A DNA stretch of 64,000 nucleotides from contig OZ255825.1 in the NCBI GenBank assembly GCA_965277535.1, positions 3,658,001 through 3,722,000 of the forward strand, given 5' to 3'. Source of the DNA: Ilyomonas sp965277535. Its GTDB lineage: Bacteria; Bacteroidota; Bacteroidia; Chitinophagales; Chitinophagaceae. The notes beneath the pieces were generated by a model. That model was not told where the DNA came from, ran no database searches, and was given only the letters and a program-made list of their open reading frames with translations. Positions 28,124 to 36,908 of this stretch are shown here, one piece after another. The stretch's first letter is position 1; every line of letters starts with the position of its first letter. The position numbers and the translations under genes were made by a program.

Positions 28124-28264
28124 GCTTTGTTTGTACTTATGTTGATATTCAAAGTTGCCTGCAATTACCAAATAAGCGCAAAACCAAACGGTAACCTAAA
28201 CAGTAGCGTTAAGGCGCAATAAAGCTAATCTCTTACTATCTTTTCAAATTGAAGCATTATTCAT

Positions 28265-29512
28265 TTACAAGCCTGCCAATTCCAAACTGCGCTTCTTCAG
28301 TTTTTTCAATTCAATATTTTCAATAATGGCATCGGGAGCCAGGATTAAAGAAGTGCCGGGCTGCTTCCACCATTCGTTATTTTTTATTTTGGTAAAATGA
28401 ATAATGCCAATGAACCAGCTTCGTTCGGGTCCGGCGTGGTATTCTTCAATCCATTCAAATTCATGTTGAGGAATGTTTTTGATGTTGGAATAAGAAATAT
28501 AAGTTCGGATATAGAAATCATCTGTCAACTCACAAGGTTGATGATGGTATAACTTTTTGTATTCGTACCGATAATCGTAACGCAATGCACTGATGTCGCT
28601 CAACACAGCCGACGCCGTTGGAAACGAGCCGGCTCCCTTCCCGTAAAAAAATTGTTTATCTGCGAAACCACTTTCTATCACCACGCCATTGTATTCGTTT
28701 TTTACAAAAGCCAAATGGTCGTCATTCGGTACAAATTGCGGCAAAACAAAAGCAGCTACTTTGCCATTGCTTAGTTTTTTTGCCTGTGCCACCAGCTTAA
28801 TATCGTTATGCTTTTCTTTTGCCGCCAAAGCATCGCTCAATTGTATATTTTGAATGCCGGTAAATAAAATGCGCTGCGGGTTTTCAACAATGCCATACGC
28901 ATGAGTTAACAGGAAACTCCACTTGTTTACTGCGTCATAGCCTTCCACATCCAGTTTTGGATTGCTTTCGGCAAAGCCAAGTTGTTGCGCCAGTAACAAT
29001 GCATCGGTGAATGTGAGCTTCTCTTCAAACATTTTGGTTAAAATAAAATTGGTTGAACCGTTGCAGATTGCTTTGATGGAATAGAGCAAATCGTTATCGT
29101 AATATTCTTCCAGGTTCCGAATCACCGGAATGGAAGCGCAAGCCGCCGCTTCGTACAAAAACGGCATATCAGTTTGCTGTTGCAATTGCAGCAGTTCCGG
29201 CAGGTGCTCGGCAATCATTTTCTTGCTGGCACTTACCACTGCTTTTTTGTTTTTTAATGCAGTAGAAACAATTTCAAAAGCAGCATCTGCATCGTCAATT
29301 ACTTCTACAATCACGTTGATGTCTTTATCAAACAACAAGGCATCTTTTTGTATCGTAAATAATTCAGGTGGTGCAGCCCTTTTCTTATCGGGATGTTTGA
29401 TACAAACTCTTTTTATGGTTGCGTTTAACGAAGGTGTTTGCTGCAATACTTTGTACAAGCCTTCGCCAACAACGCCAAATCCAAACATGCCTATGGTTAA
29501 TTGTGTATGCAT
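28265..29512 (-). CDS. hom: Homoserine dehydrogenase
   Basis: This 415-residue enzyme reduces aspartate semialdehyde to homoserine, the branch point to methionine and threonine. It has the NAD(P) loop IGMFGFGVVGEGLYK, the SASKKMIAEHL strand, CNGSTNFILTKMFEE and the catalytic region GYDAVNKWSFLLTHA. It is a monofunctional form with no kinase domain. It is third in the metY-metX-hom operon, 90 bp after metX, so homoserine supply is put under the same SAM riboswitch. Confidence 0.93.
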   Translation of the reverse strand: MHTQLTIGMFGFGVVGEGLYKVLQQTPSLNATIKRVCIKHPDKKRAAPPELFTIQKDALLFDKDINVIVEVIDDADAAFEIVSTALKNKKAVVSASKKMIAEHLPELLQLQQQTDMPFLYEAAACASIPVIRNLEEYYDNDLLYSIKAICNGSTNFILTKMFEEKLTFTDALLLAQQLGFAESNPKLDVEGYDAVNKWSFLLTHAYGIVENPQRILFTGIQNIQLSDALAAKEKHNDIKLVAQAKKLSNGKVAAFVLPQFVPNDDHLAFVKNEYNGVVIESGFADKQFFYGKGAGSFPTASAVLSDISALRYDYRYEYKKLYHHQPCELTDDFYIRTYISYSNIKNIPQHEFEWIEEYHAGPERSWFIGIIHFTKIKNNEWWKQPGTSLILAPDAIIENIELKKLKKRSLELAGL

Positions 29513-29602
29513 AAGTAGGAGAAGTCCTCAAACTGCCTAAGACAGAGAGTTGAGAGGCTTTTTTTGTTTAAAAGTTTATAAAATCTAAGTTTGTTTTTGT
29601 TC

Positions 29603-30685
29603 TTATTTGTGTGGCTGGGGCTTCACAAACTCTTCCAGCAATTTTGTTATTTCATCATATTCTAACAAAAACCCGTCATGCCCGTATAACGAATTAATAA
29701 TGGCCAACTGCGCACCCGGAATGTAGGCCGCTAACAATTCCTGCTCCTGCGGCGGAAACAAAATATCGCTTGAAATGCCAATCACCAATGTTTTTGCTTT
29801 GATGGAATGCAACGCTGCCTGCACCGATGTTCTGCCTCTGCCAACATTGTGTTTGTCCATCACCTGCGTTAAAAAATAATAGCTGAACGCATTGAACCGC
29901 TTTGCCAGTTTTTCGCCCTGGTAACGCTGATAGCTTTCTGCTTTTGTTACTTTTTTGTCTATTGACAAGGCTTCTGTTTCTGCCGTTGTGCCTGCCTGCG
30001 TTGCTGTATAAGTTTCGTAATGACGATAGGATAACAAAGCAATTGACCGCGCTATCTTCATGCCTTCCTTACCTGCGTCTTCGTTATTGTTTTTCCATGA
30101 ACAATCGTTTTCAATGCACCATCGCTGCGAAGCATTAAACGCCATTCCCCACGGCGAATGTTGCGCGTTGGTTGCAATAGGAACAATGTGTTCAAACAAA
30201 TCAGGTTCTTCAATTGCCCATTCTAATAGTTGCTGTCCGCCCATGCTGCCGCCAATGCCAAGGTGTATTTTTTCAATGCCGAGATGTTTACACAGAGGCT
30301 TGTAAGCCTCAATAATATCGCGCGTGGTAAACTGCGGAAAACTGTGGTAGTAAGGCTTGTCACTGTTGGCATCAACATCAAGCGCGCCAATACTACCATA
30401 GCAGCTTCCCGGCATATTCACACAAACAATGAAAAACTGTTTAGGGTCAAAAAAAGTTCCTTCGCCCACCAAACCCGGCCACCATTCAACAGGATTGCTG
30501 TTGGCGGTTAACGCATGAAACACCCACACCACATTGCTCCTATTTTCGTTCAGCCTTCCCCAGGTTGTATAGGCAAGATGATAGCCATCCAATTGCGCTC
30601 CGCTTTCCAGCATCAAGGTGTCTTCACAGATAAATATCTTTCGTTCCAATGTTTGGTTTTGTTTAAATACTGCGCTTAGAAACAA
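29603..30685 (-). CDS. metX: Homoserine O-acetyltransferase
   Basis: This 360-residue alpha/beta hydrolase-fold enzyme makes O-acetylhomoserine, the acceptor used by MetY. The nucleophile elbow is GIGGSMGGQQLLEW; HALTANSNP and SLYGHDGFLLEYDE (Asp/His of the triad) are also present. It follows metY by 20 bp and precedes hom. The substrate could be acetyl- or succinyl-CoA, but the family and partner favour acetyl. Confidence 0.93.
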   Translation of the reverse strand: MFLSAVFKQNQTLERKIFICEDTLMLESGAQLDGYHLAYTTWGRLNENRSNVVWVFHALTANSNPVEWWPGLVGEGTFFDPKQFFIVCVNMPGSCYGSIGALDVDANSDKPYYHSFPQFTTRDIIEAYKPLCKHLGIEKIHLGIGGSMGGQQLLEWAIEEPDLFEHIVPIATNAQHSPWGMAFNASQRWCIENDCSWKNNNEDAGKEGMKIARSIALLSYRHYETYTATQAGTTAETEALSIDKKVTKAESYQRYQGEKLAKRFNAFSYYFLTQVMDKHNVGRGRTSVQAALHSIKAKTLVIGISSDILFPPQEQELLAAYIPGAQLAIINSLYGHDGFLLEYDEITKLLEEFVKPQPHK

Positions 30686-30705
30686 GTATGGGTTGAATGT
30701 GTTTT

Positions 30706-32013
30706 TTATGAAAATACCTTATCAAACGCCTGTTGAAAATCGGCTTTGATATCGTCAATGTGTTCAATACCTACACTCACCCGAATTAAATTCGGCAACA
30801 CACCGGCAGCTTCCTGTTCGGTTTCGCCCAACTGCTCGTGCGTAGTAGAAGCAGGATTGATGACGAGCGTTTTGGCATCGCCAACATTTGCCAGGTGGCT
30901 TGCAAGTTTCAATGAGTCTATAAATTGAGCCGCTTTGGTTTTATCGCCTTTTACACCAAAGTTCAATACACCGCCAAAGCCGTTGTGCAGGTAGTTTTTA
31001 GCCAGTTCATGATAGGAGCTGCTTTCCAAACCCGGATACCAAACGTACGCAACCTGCGGATGCGCTTCCAGCCATTGCGCTAACGCCAGCGTATTTTGGC
31101 AATGCCTTTCCACACGAAGAGACAACGTTTCCAAACCCTGCAAAAGCAAAAACGAATTGAACGGACTTAACGCTGCACCCCAATCGCGCAACCCTTCTAC
31201 ACGCGCACGAATGATGAACGCGATGTTGGGCAAACCCAGCGGATTGCCTTCGCCAAACACATTCCAAAACTGCATACCGTGATAACCTTCGGATGGCTCA
31301 GTAAACTGCGGAAACTTTCCGTTGCCCCAATTGTAATTTCCTCCATCTATAATGACGCCGCCAATAGAAGTGCCATGACCGCCAATCCATTTGGTAGCGC
31401 TTTCTACCACAATGTTGGCACCGTGTTCCAATGGGCGAAACAAATAGCCACCGGCTGCGAATGTGTTATCAACAATCAGGGGCAGATCGTGCTTTTTAGC
31501 CAAAGCTCCAAAGGCTTCAAAATCAGGAATGCTTAATTTTGGATTGCCAATGGTTTCCAAATAAATAGCTTTGGTTTTATTATCAATCAGCGGTTCAAAG
31601 CTTTGCGCATCATCGCCGTTAGCAAAGCGAACGTCAACACCCAATCTTTTAAAAGAAACTTTAAATTGATTGTATGTTCCGCCATACAAATAAGAAGAAG
31701 TAACAAAATTGTCGCCTACACCCAAAATGTTGTTCAAAGCTAAAAACTGAGCTGCCTGCCCGCTTGCAGTTGCCAGTGCTGCCACGCCACCTTCCAATGC
31801 CGCCATGCGTTTTTCAAACACATCGGTGGTTGGGTTCATAATGCGTGTATAAATATTTCCGAACTGCCGCAAGCCAAATAAGTTGGCAGCGTGTTCGGCA
31901 TTGTCGAAGCTAAAAGAGGTCGTTTGATAAATGGGAACCGCACGGCTTTTGGTGGTTGGGTCAACTTCCTGTCCGGCATGAATTTGCAGTGTTTCAAAAT
32001 GTTGGGCACTCAT
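30706..32013 (-). CDS. metY: O-acetylhomoserine sulfhydrylase
   Basis: This 435-residue PLP enzyme joins O-acetylhomoserine with sulfide to give homocysteine. Family signatures are QIHAGQEVDPTTKSRAVPIY, NIYTRIMNPTTDVFEKR, the PLP lysine in ESATKWIGGHG and VSVGIEHIDDI near the end. It is the first gene after the SAM-I riboswitch (32164-32274), which would shut the operon off when SAM is plentiful. With no cysK seen here, MetY may also carry some cysteine-synthase activity; that is inference. Confidence 0.94.
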   Translation of the reverse strand: MSAQHFETLQIHAGQEVDPTTKSRAVPIYQTTSFSFDNAEHAANLFGLRQFGNIYTRIMNPTTDVFEKRMAALEGGVAALATASGQAAQFLALNNILGVGDNFVTSSYLYGGTYNQFKVSFKRLGVDVRFANGDDAQSFEPLIDNKTKAIYLETIGNPKLSIPDFEAFGALAKKHDLPLIVDNTFAAGGYLFRPLEHGANIVVESATKWIGGHGTSIGGVIIDGGNYNWGNGKFPQFTEPSEGYHGMQFWNVFGEGNPLGLPNIAFIIRARVEGLRDWGAALSPFNSFLLLQGLETLSLRVERHCQNTLALAQWLEAHPQVAYVWYPGLESSSYHELAKNYLHNGFGGVLNFGVKGDKTKAAQFIDSLKLASHLANVGDAKTLVINPASTTHEQLGETEQEAAGVLPNLIRVSVGIEHIDDIKADFQQAFDKVFS

Positions 32014-32085
32014 GTTTGTGTGTTTTATTTTTATAAGAAGAAAAAGAACTTACTGATGTTTGTTTTTGCGGCAAAAAAGGAGCAT

Positions 32086-32118
32086 AAAAAAAGCTCGTCT
32101 TCTAAGTAAGACGAGCTT
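32086..32118 (-). terminator. Terminator of the SAM riboswitch expression platform
   Basis: On the minus strand, AAGCTCGTCTT pairs with AAGACGAGCTT and is followed by a T-run. It lies 45 bp after the aptamer and 70 bp before metY, where a riboswitch-controlled terminator belongs. Confidence 0.85.
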
Positions 32119-32163
32119 GAAGGAAGTATAGCAGGGCTAACCAATAATCAAACTGAAATCTTA

Positions 32164-32274
32164 CTTATCTCTCCCTTTAAATCGGGGTGGAAGTGGCACC
32201 TTTCACACGCTGTTATGATGTGTGGTGGTTGCCAAGGCTTCATCGGTCCATGTCCCTCTGCCTTTCTTGATAAG
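32164..32274 (-). ncRNA. SAM-I riboswitch (S-box) upstream of metY
   Basis: Read on the minus strand, the aptamer begins CTTATCAAGAAAGGCAGAGG, continues GGACATGGACCGATGAAGCC, TTGGCAACC and AAGGTGCCACTTCCACCC, and closes with GAGAGATAAG, which pairs with the first bases (P1). These are the conserved S-box elements, including the GATGAAGCC region and the GGTGCCA core. It should bind S-adenosylmethionine and act through the terminator at 32086-32118, controlling metY-metX-hom. Confidence 0.93.
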
Positions 32275-32313
32275 AATGTTTAAAGAACTTGCCTGCCGGC
32301 AGGCAGGCTGGCG

Positions 32314-32345
32314 CAAAGATATAAGCCGCTTTCTTATATCAACAA
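32314..32345 (-). promoter_or_regulatory. Promoter of the met operon
   Basis: On the minus strand, TTGTTG (32345-32340) is followed 18 bp later by TATCTTTG (32321-32314), matching the Bacteroidota -33/-7 consensus. The start point would be near 32307, giving a leader that carries the palindrome at 32291-32308, then the aptamer. Confidence 0.55.
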
Positions 32346-32396
32346 AAATATTTTGGAATAAGCCTTGCAACAAGGCACAGTAAAAAGAGAACAACT

Positions 32397-32906
32397 ATGA
32401 AAAAAGTAATTGCCTTATTAGGAGGATTAACAGGCGCAGCAACCGTATCACTGCTTCATGAAGCGTTGAAAATAACCGTTCCTTCCGTTGCTCCGCGCAT
32501 GGATTTGCTGGATATGGAAGCAATGAAAAAGGTAAGAGAACGCGTACATCTTTCCATTCCTCCGGAAGGAGAACTGTTTAAACAAGCTATCATCAGCGAG
32601 TTGATTGCTTACACGTTATATTATAGCCTTGCCGGTGGCGACGCAGCCGACTTAAAAGCAACTACCTTAGGCATTGCGGCGGGTATTACTGCGGTAGAAC
32701 TTCCTGAACAGCTTGGGTTGGATCCGGCGCATAGCAGCCGTACCAAGGCAACAAAATATTTAACAATGGGCATTTACATTGCGGGTGGTTTGATGGCGGC
32801 TGTTACCATTGGTTCGTTAACCGACCTAACGCACAAAGTGAGCAAAATAAAAGCGCCAAAAATAAAAGCACCGAATGTTAAAAAGTGGGTTCGCAAGCTA
32901 AAGTAA
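32397..32906 (+). CDS. Conserved membrane protein of unknown function
   Basis: This 169-residue protein has an N-terminal hydrophobic stretch (VIALLGGLTGAATVSLLHEAL), a segment LIAYTLYYSLAGG that may be a helix, Gly/Ala-rich LGIAAGITAVELPEQLGLDP, and a helix YIAGGLMAAVTIGSL; the tail is basic (KIKAPKIKAPNVKKWVRKLK). It is divergent from the met operon and followed by motif TTTGTTTTTGC (32909). No family recognised. Confidence 0.65.
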   Translation: MKKVIALLGGLTGAATVSLLHEALKITVPSVAPRMDLLDMEAMKKVRERVHLSIPPEGELFKQAIISELIAYTLYYSLAGGDAADLKATTLGIAAGITAVELPEQLGLDPAHSSRTKATKYLTMGIYIAGGLMAAVTIGSLTDLTHKVSKIKAPKIKAPNVKKWVRKLK

Positions 32907-32960
32907 AGTTTGTTTTTGCCCCTTTTTTGCTTCCTAAGCAAATGTTGCACAGTGGGCAAA

Positions 32961-32993
32961 TTTGTAACATCGGCCGTTTAATGGTTAATTTTG
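32961..32993 (+). promoter_or_regulatory. Promoter of the serine-palmitoyltransferase-like gene
   Basis: TTTG (32961-32964), 21 bp, then TAATTTTG (32986-32993). Transcription would start just before 33005, leaving a leader of about 30 bases before ATG 33030. Confidence 0.5.
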
Positions 32994-33029
32994 CGGCGTT
33001 TTAAAACTGCAATCATCAATCAAAATACT

Positions 33030-34289
33030 ATGGCAGATATTTTTGAACAACTGGTAAAAAACTACGGACCCCTCGGACAGCATCGCGATCGTGCGCATGG
33101 CTACTTTGCTTTTCCGAAACTAGAGGGTGAAATTAACAGCCGCATGAGGTTTCGCGGTAAAGAAGTAATTGTTTGGAGCTTAAATAATTATTTAGGTTTA
33201 GCCAATCATCCTGAAGTAAGAAAAATAGATGCCGAAGCTGCGGCACATTGGGGTTTGGCTGCGCCAATGGGTGCTCGCATGATGAGCGGCAACACCAACT
33301 GGCATGAGCAATTGGAAAAAGAATTGGCGGAATTTGAAGGAAAAGAAGATGTCATTTTACTGAACTATGGTTACCAGGGAATCATGAGTACCATTGATGC
33401 CATTTGCGGCAGGCACGATGTGATTGTGTATGATGCCGAAAGCCATGCCTGCATTATTGATGGCTTGCGCCTGCACCAGGGACACAGGTATGTATATAAG
33501 CACAATGATATTGAAGATTTGAAAAAGCAGTTGGAACGAGCAACCGCTTTGATAGAAAAACAGGCTAAAGGTGGCATTTTAGTGATAACAGAAGGCGTGT
33601 TTGGTATGGCCGGCGATCAGGGCAAACTGAAAAAAATCTGTGAATTAAAAGACGTGTATGAGTTTCGTTTATTGGTGGATGATGCGCATGGTTTTGGAAC
33701 GCTGGGTAAAACCGGAGCCGGAGCCGGTGAGGAGCAAGGCTGCCAGGATCAGATTGATTTGTACTTCTCAACATTTGCTAAATCAATGGCTTCCATCGGG
33801 GCGTTTTTGGCTGGTTCGCATGTGATTATCGATTACATCCGCTATAACATTCGTTCGCAAATTTTTGCCAAGAGTTTACCAATGCCTTTTGTGATTGGTA
33901 ATATCAAACGGTTGGAGTTGTTGCGCAATCATCCCGAGTTGAAAGAAAAATTGTGGAGCAACGCACTGAAACTGCAAAATGGCTTGAAAGAAAGAGGTTT
34001 TGATATTGGCAAAACGGACAGCCCTGTAACGCCTGTTTACATGAAAGGCGGTGTGGAAGAAGCCACCGCTATGGTGATGGATTTGCGCGAAAATTACGGT
34101 GTGTTTTGCTCTATCGTAACGTATCCGGTGATACCCAAAGGCCATATTATTTTCCGCATGATTCCAACATCTGTTCATACAGATGAAGATATTCAGGCTA
34201 CGTTAGAAGCCTTTACTGCCACAAAGCAAAAATTAGACAGTGGCGAATACAAAGCAGAAGCGATACCGGATATGGCAGAAAGCAGATGA
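33030..34289 (+). CDS. Alpha-oxoamine synthase, probably serine palmitoyltransferase
   Basis: This 419-residue PLP enzyme of the AONS/KBL/SPT family has NNYLGLANHPEV, GARMMSGNT, LLNYGYQG, ESHACIIDGLRL, the cofactor-binding VDDAHGFGTLG and the PLP lysine in STFAKSMASIG. In Bacteroidota such enzymes start sphingolipid synthesis from serine and palmitoyl-CoA or its ACP form. Glycine C-acetyltransferase (kbl) is the main alternative; the longer length (419 against 395) favours SPT. I chose ATG 33030 over TTG 32991, which lies within the promoter box. It is monocistronic. Confidence 0.8.
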   Translation: MADIFEQLVKNYGPLGQHRDRAHGYFAFPKLEGEINSRMRFRGKEVIVWSLNNYLGLANHPEVRKIDAEAAAHWGLAAPMGARMMSGNTNWHEQLEKELAEFEGKEDVILLNYGYQGIMSTIDAICGRHDVIVYDAESHACIIDGLRLHQGHRYVYKHNDIEDLKKQLERATALIEKQAKGGILVITEGVFGMAGDQGKLKKICELKDVYEFRLLVDDAHGFGTLGKTGAGAGEEQGCQDQIDLYFSTFAKSMASIGAFLAGSHVIIDYIRYNIRSQIFAKSLPMPFVIGNIKRLELLRNHPELKEKLWSNALKLQNGLKERGFDIGKTDSPVTPVYMKGGVEEATAMVMDLRENYGVFCSIVTYPVIPKGHIIFRMIPTSVHTDEDIQATLEAFTATKQKLDSGEYKAEAIPDMAESR

Positions 34290-34312
34290 TACTGTCTGAA
34301 TGATAATTAAAC

Positions 34313-34349
34313 AAAGAGTTCCGAACCTTTAAAAGATTTGGAACTCTTT
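34313..34349 (+). terminator. Terminator hairpin of the TTCCGAACC repeat family, copy 2
   Basis: AAAGAGTTCCGAACCTTT pairs with AAAGATTTGGAACTCTTT with two mismatches and leads into TTTGTTTTT. It ends the serine-palmitoyltransferase-like gene. Confidence 0.75.
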
Positions 34350-34523
34350 GTTTTTAATCAGTAAGCGTTTTACAGATATGATGTTAGAACATCACAACAT
34401 GAAACTTTGTAAGTAGGAACCTAAAGAAAAAAGATGCAAAAGATGAAAACTTATTGTTTGCGTTTAAAAGAACAATTAGATATTTGACCAACAAATTCAT
34501 AGCCAATTGAACTAATAATCTGT

Positions 34524-34898
34524 ATGATTACAGTCGATAATGCAATTAAACAAGGACATAAAATGGTCAATTATCCAATTTTGATTTTTATGTCTGGGAC
34601 TACTGTAATTTGTTTTTATCTTGATAAAAATAAATTGTCTCCTGAATGGATGTTTCCATTTGGGCTTACGCTTTCATTTATTCTTTCATGGTTATACTGG
34701 AGTTTTGTTATTACGAAGTGGCGACTTTGGGCTTTCAAGCATGTTGATGATCCTTACGCTTTGAAAAGACGTGCTATTCAAGAGAAACTCATATGGAAGG
34801 ATGGAAGTGTGTTTGAAAAAACAGAGATTAGAACTAAAGCACAAGAGGAAGAATGGAAAGCCATCCAAAAGAGTAGATTCAATAAAGATGAGTCATAA
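34524..34898 (+). CDS. Membrane protein of unknown function
   Basis: This 124-residue protein has two helices (YPILIFMSGTTVICFYL, about 17-33, and FGLTLSFILSWLYWSFVI, about 46-63) and a charged C-terminal half of about 60 residues. I recognise no domain. It stands alone between hairpins, with composition like its neighbours, so it is probably real. Confidence 0.55.
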   Translation: MITVDNAIKQGHKMVNYPILIFMSGTTVICFYLDKNKLSPEWMFPFGLTLSFILSWLYWSFVITKWRLWAFKHVDDPYALKRRAIQEKLIWKDGSVFEKTEIRTKAQEEEWKAIQKSRFNKDES

Positions 34899-35010
34899 AC
34901 TATAATATCTGGATATTGCCTATCGGTTTATATCCACACAAACCGATGTAACAAAAAAGTCTTTTCAAGATTGAGAAGGCTTTTGTTTTTATTGAATTAA
35001 TGGTATGAGA

Positions 35011-35373
35011 CTACTCTTTATTCACATTCACAATCTCCATGCTTTTAATTTTGCCATGTTGGAATGTATAAACGTGATGTACAATTCCATCAAAAACAAT
35101 TTTACCTTGTAAGTCCGTTACCAATTGCCGGACTTCAACATCTATCTTTCCATCGTTTGTTTGTTGCATCGAAAGTGGTGTTACCGTTGGGTCAACTTCT
35201 TTCCATTGTCTTGTCCAATACTCTCTTACTTCGTCATGCCCCTCTACATAACCACCTTTCCAACCATTCGGCCAATGAACATCTTTTTCCATCAGTGAAA
35301 GAACGGCATCAATATCTCTTGCATTAAACGCATTGTAGGCTTTCTGAATCATGTTTTCATATAGCTGTTCCAT
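35011..35373 (-). CDS. SnoaL-like/NTF2-like protein
   Basis: This 120-residue protein has the cone-shaped NTF2-like fold: N-terminal helix MIQKAYNAFNARDIDAVLSLM, KDVHWPNGWKGGYVEGHDEV, then strands ending in HHVYTFQHGKIKSMEIV. Members bind small hydrophobic ligands or are small isomerases; substrate is unknown. It lacks a signal peptide and stands alone. Confidence 0.82.
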   Translation of the reverse strand: MEQLYENMIQKAYNAFNARDIDAVLSLMEKDVHWPNGWKGGYVEGHDEVREYWTRQWKEVDPTVTPLSMQQTNDGKIDVEVRQLVTDLQGKIVFDGIVHHVYTFQHGKIKSMEIVNVNKE

Positions 35374-35448
35374 ATTTCATAATCATCAAAATGTGAACAC
35401 TTTATAACTGAAGGCTTGTAAAGTTAATTTTTTCATGCCTGCACACAC

Positions 35449-35484
35449 AAAAGTTCCGAACCTTTAAAAGGTTCGGAACTTTTT
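35449..35484 (-). terminator. Terminator hairpin of the TTCCGAACC repeat family, copy 3
   Basis: AAAAGTTCCGAACCTTT and its complement are separated by one A. It lies 62 bp past the stop of the amylase gene. Stem sequence is the same as copy 1. Confidence 0.75.
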
Positions 35485-35545
35485 ATTCAACGCATAATCC
35501 ATATCCCACATATCCCAAACATCTCATTTATCCCAGTTCAGACAA

Positions 35546-36874
35546 TTAATACGAATACACTTTATAACCCCAGGCAGGCAAAGTGATTTTTTCATGTTTA
35601 TCAATCTGATCCAATCGTTTCGTAAACACATCCTGCATCAGCGGCGGCAAGGAATAGTTGATGGTAAAGGTTTGCGGCTGATTGCTCAAGTTGGTTATCA
35701 CCATTACTTTCTGATTTTTGTTTTGCCTTACAAACGCATAAATCGCTTCATCTTTTGAAGTAGAGAGTTTGGTGAACGAAGCATCGGCATCTAAGGCTTT
35801 GTTTGCTTTTCGAAGCGTTAGTAAGGTTTGGTAAAACGGTGCACGCGCATATTTGCTCCACTTGATACTATCTTTATAAAAGAAAGAAATAGAGTCCAAA
35901 TAAGGTTCTTCCTGGCTGCTGTAAACCAATGGCACTGCATGTTCCAGCGTTTGCGTTAGTACAGCAAACGGAGCATGAATGGCGCCTGGCATCGTAGCAT
36001 AATCGGCTTTGTTCCAACTGTTTTCATCGTGGTTACTGGTAAAATACAAATCAATCGAGTGAGAGGGAAAAACAGCATCATCGTGTTTGATAATCGAATC
36101 TAAAGACATCGCATTTTTGTTGCCCGCAGCAATGTCGTTCATCACATGAAACACATCCCAGGGATAGATGGCATCAAAGCCAGCGGTGATGTATTCGGGT
36201 GCATCTACTTCAGCAAGCATAAACAAGTTTCTGCCCTTTTTTAGTTCGGGAATACACCTCTTCCAAAATTCCAGGGTAGGGCCATCAGCATGGTCGCAAC
36301 GAAAGCCGTCAATGTTGCTTTGGTTTAACCAGAATTTCATATCAGCAATCATCGAATCCACCATTTCGGGATTGTGATAATCAAGCTTGCGCGTATCTGT
36401 CCAGTCAAACTCCATTTTTGGTTTTCCGGTGCTGTCTTTTACATAAAAATCAGGATGTGTTGTCAGCCAGTAATGATCGGCACCGGTGTGGTTAGGAACC
36501 CAATCTATCAACACCTTGAAACCCTTGCTGTGTGCATCATTCACCAAATGTTTCCAATCATCCATATTCCCAAATTCCGGGTTGATTTTGGTGTAATCAG
36601 ATACTGCATAATAGCTTCCCAATGCACCTTTTCTGTCCACTTTGCTGATGGGATTTATCGGCATAAACCAAAGCGTTTGCACGCCCATATTTTTCAACCT
36701 GTCTAAGCTTTTTTCAAACGCTTTGAAAGTGCCTTCCGGTGTGTATTGCCGCACATTCACTTCATAAATATTGCCCTGCATAATCCAGGCTGGATGGCCA
36801 TCTTCCAGTGAATCTTTTTGTGCAAAAACAAACGTGGAAACAAAAAGAGGTAAAAGAAAAAGCAATCGTTTCAT
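35546..36874 (-). CDS. Alpha-amylase family glycoside hydrolase (GH13)
   Basis: This 442-residue protein has a signal peptide (MKRLLFLLPLFVSTFVFAQ) and a GH13 barrel. The four conserved regions are present: VLIDWVPNHTG, GFRCDHADG (nucleophile Asp), MLAEVDAP (acid/base Glu) and TSNHDEN (stabilising Asp). The C-terminal domain is short and beta-rich. It should act in the periplasm or outside on alpha-glucans. It is not part of a susC/susD locus. A copy of the 11-bp motif lies inside the signal-peptide codons (36822). Confidence 0.92.
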   Translation of the reverse strand: MKRLLFLLPLFVSTFVFAQKDSLEDGHPAWIMQGNIYEVNVRQYTPEGTFKAFEKSLDRLKNMGVQTLWFMPINPISKVDRKGALGSYYAVSDYTKINPEFGNMDDWKHLVNDAHSKGFKVLIDWVPNHTGADHYWLTTHPDFYVKDSTGKPKMEFDWTDTRKLDYHNPEMVDSMIADMKFWLNQSNIDGFRCDHADGPTLEFWKRCIPELKKGRNLFMLAEVDAPEYITAGFDAIYPWDVFHVMNDIAAGNKNAMSLDSIIKHDDAVFPSHSIDLYFTSNHDENSWNKADYATMPGAIHAPFAVLTQTLEHAVPLVYSSQEEPYLDSISFFYKDSIKWSKYARAPFYQTLLTLRKANKALDADASFTKLSTSKDEAIYAFVRQNKNQKVMVITNLSNQPQTFTINYSLPPLMQDVFTKRLDQIDKHEKITLPAWGYKVYSY

Positions 36875-36908
36875 AATGTAGTTTGTTAGAAATAGAAATA
36901 AGAAAGTA

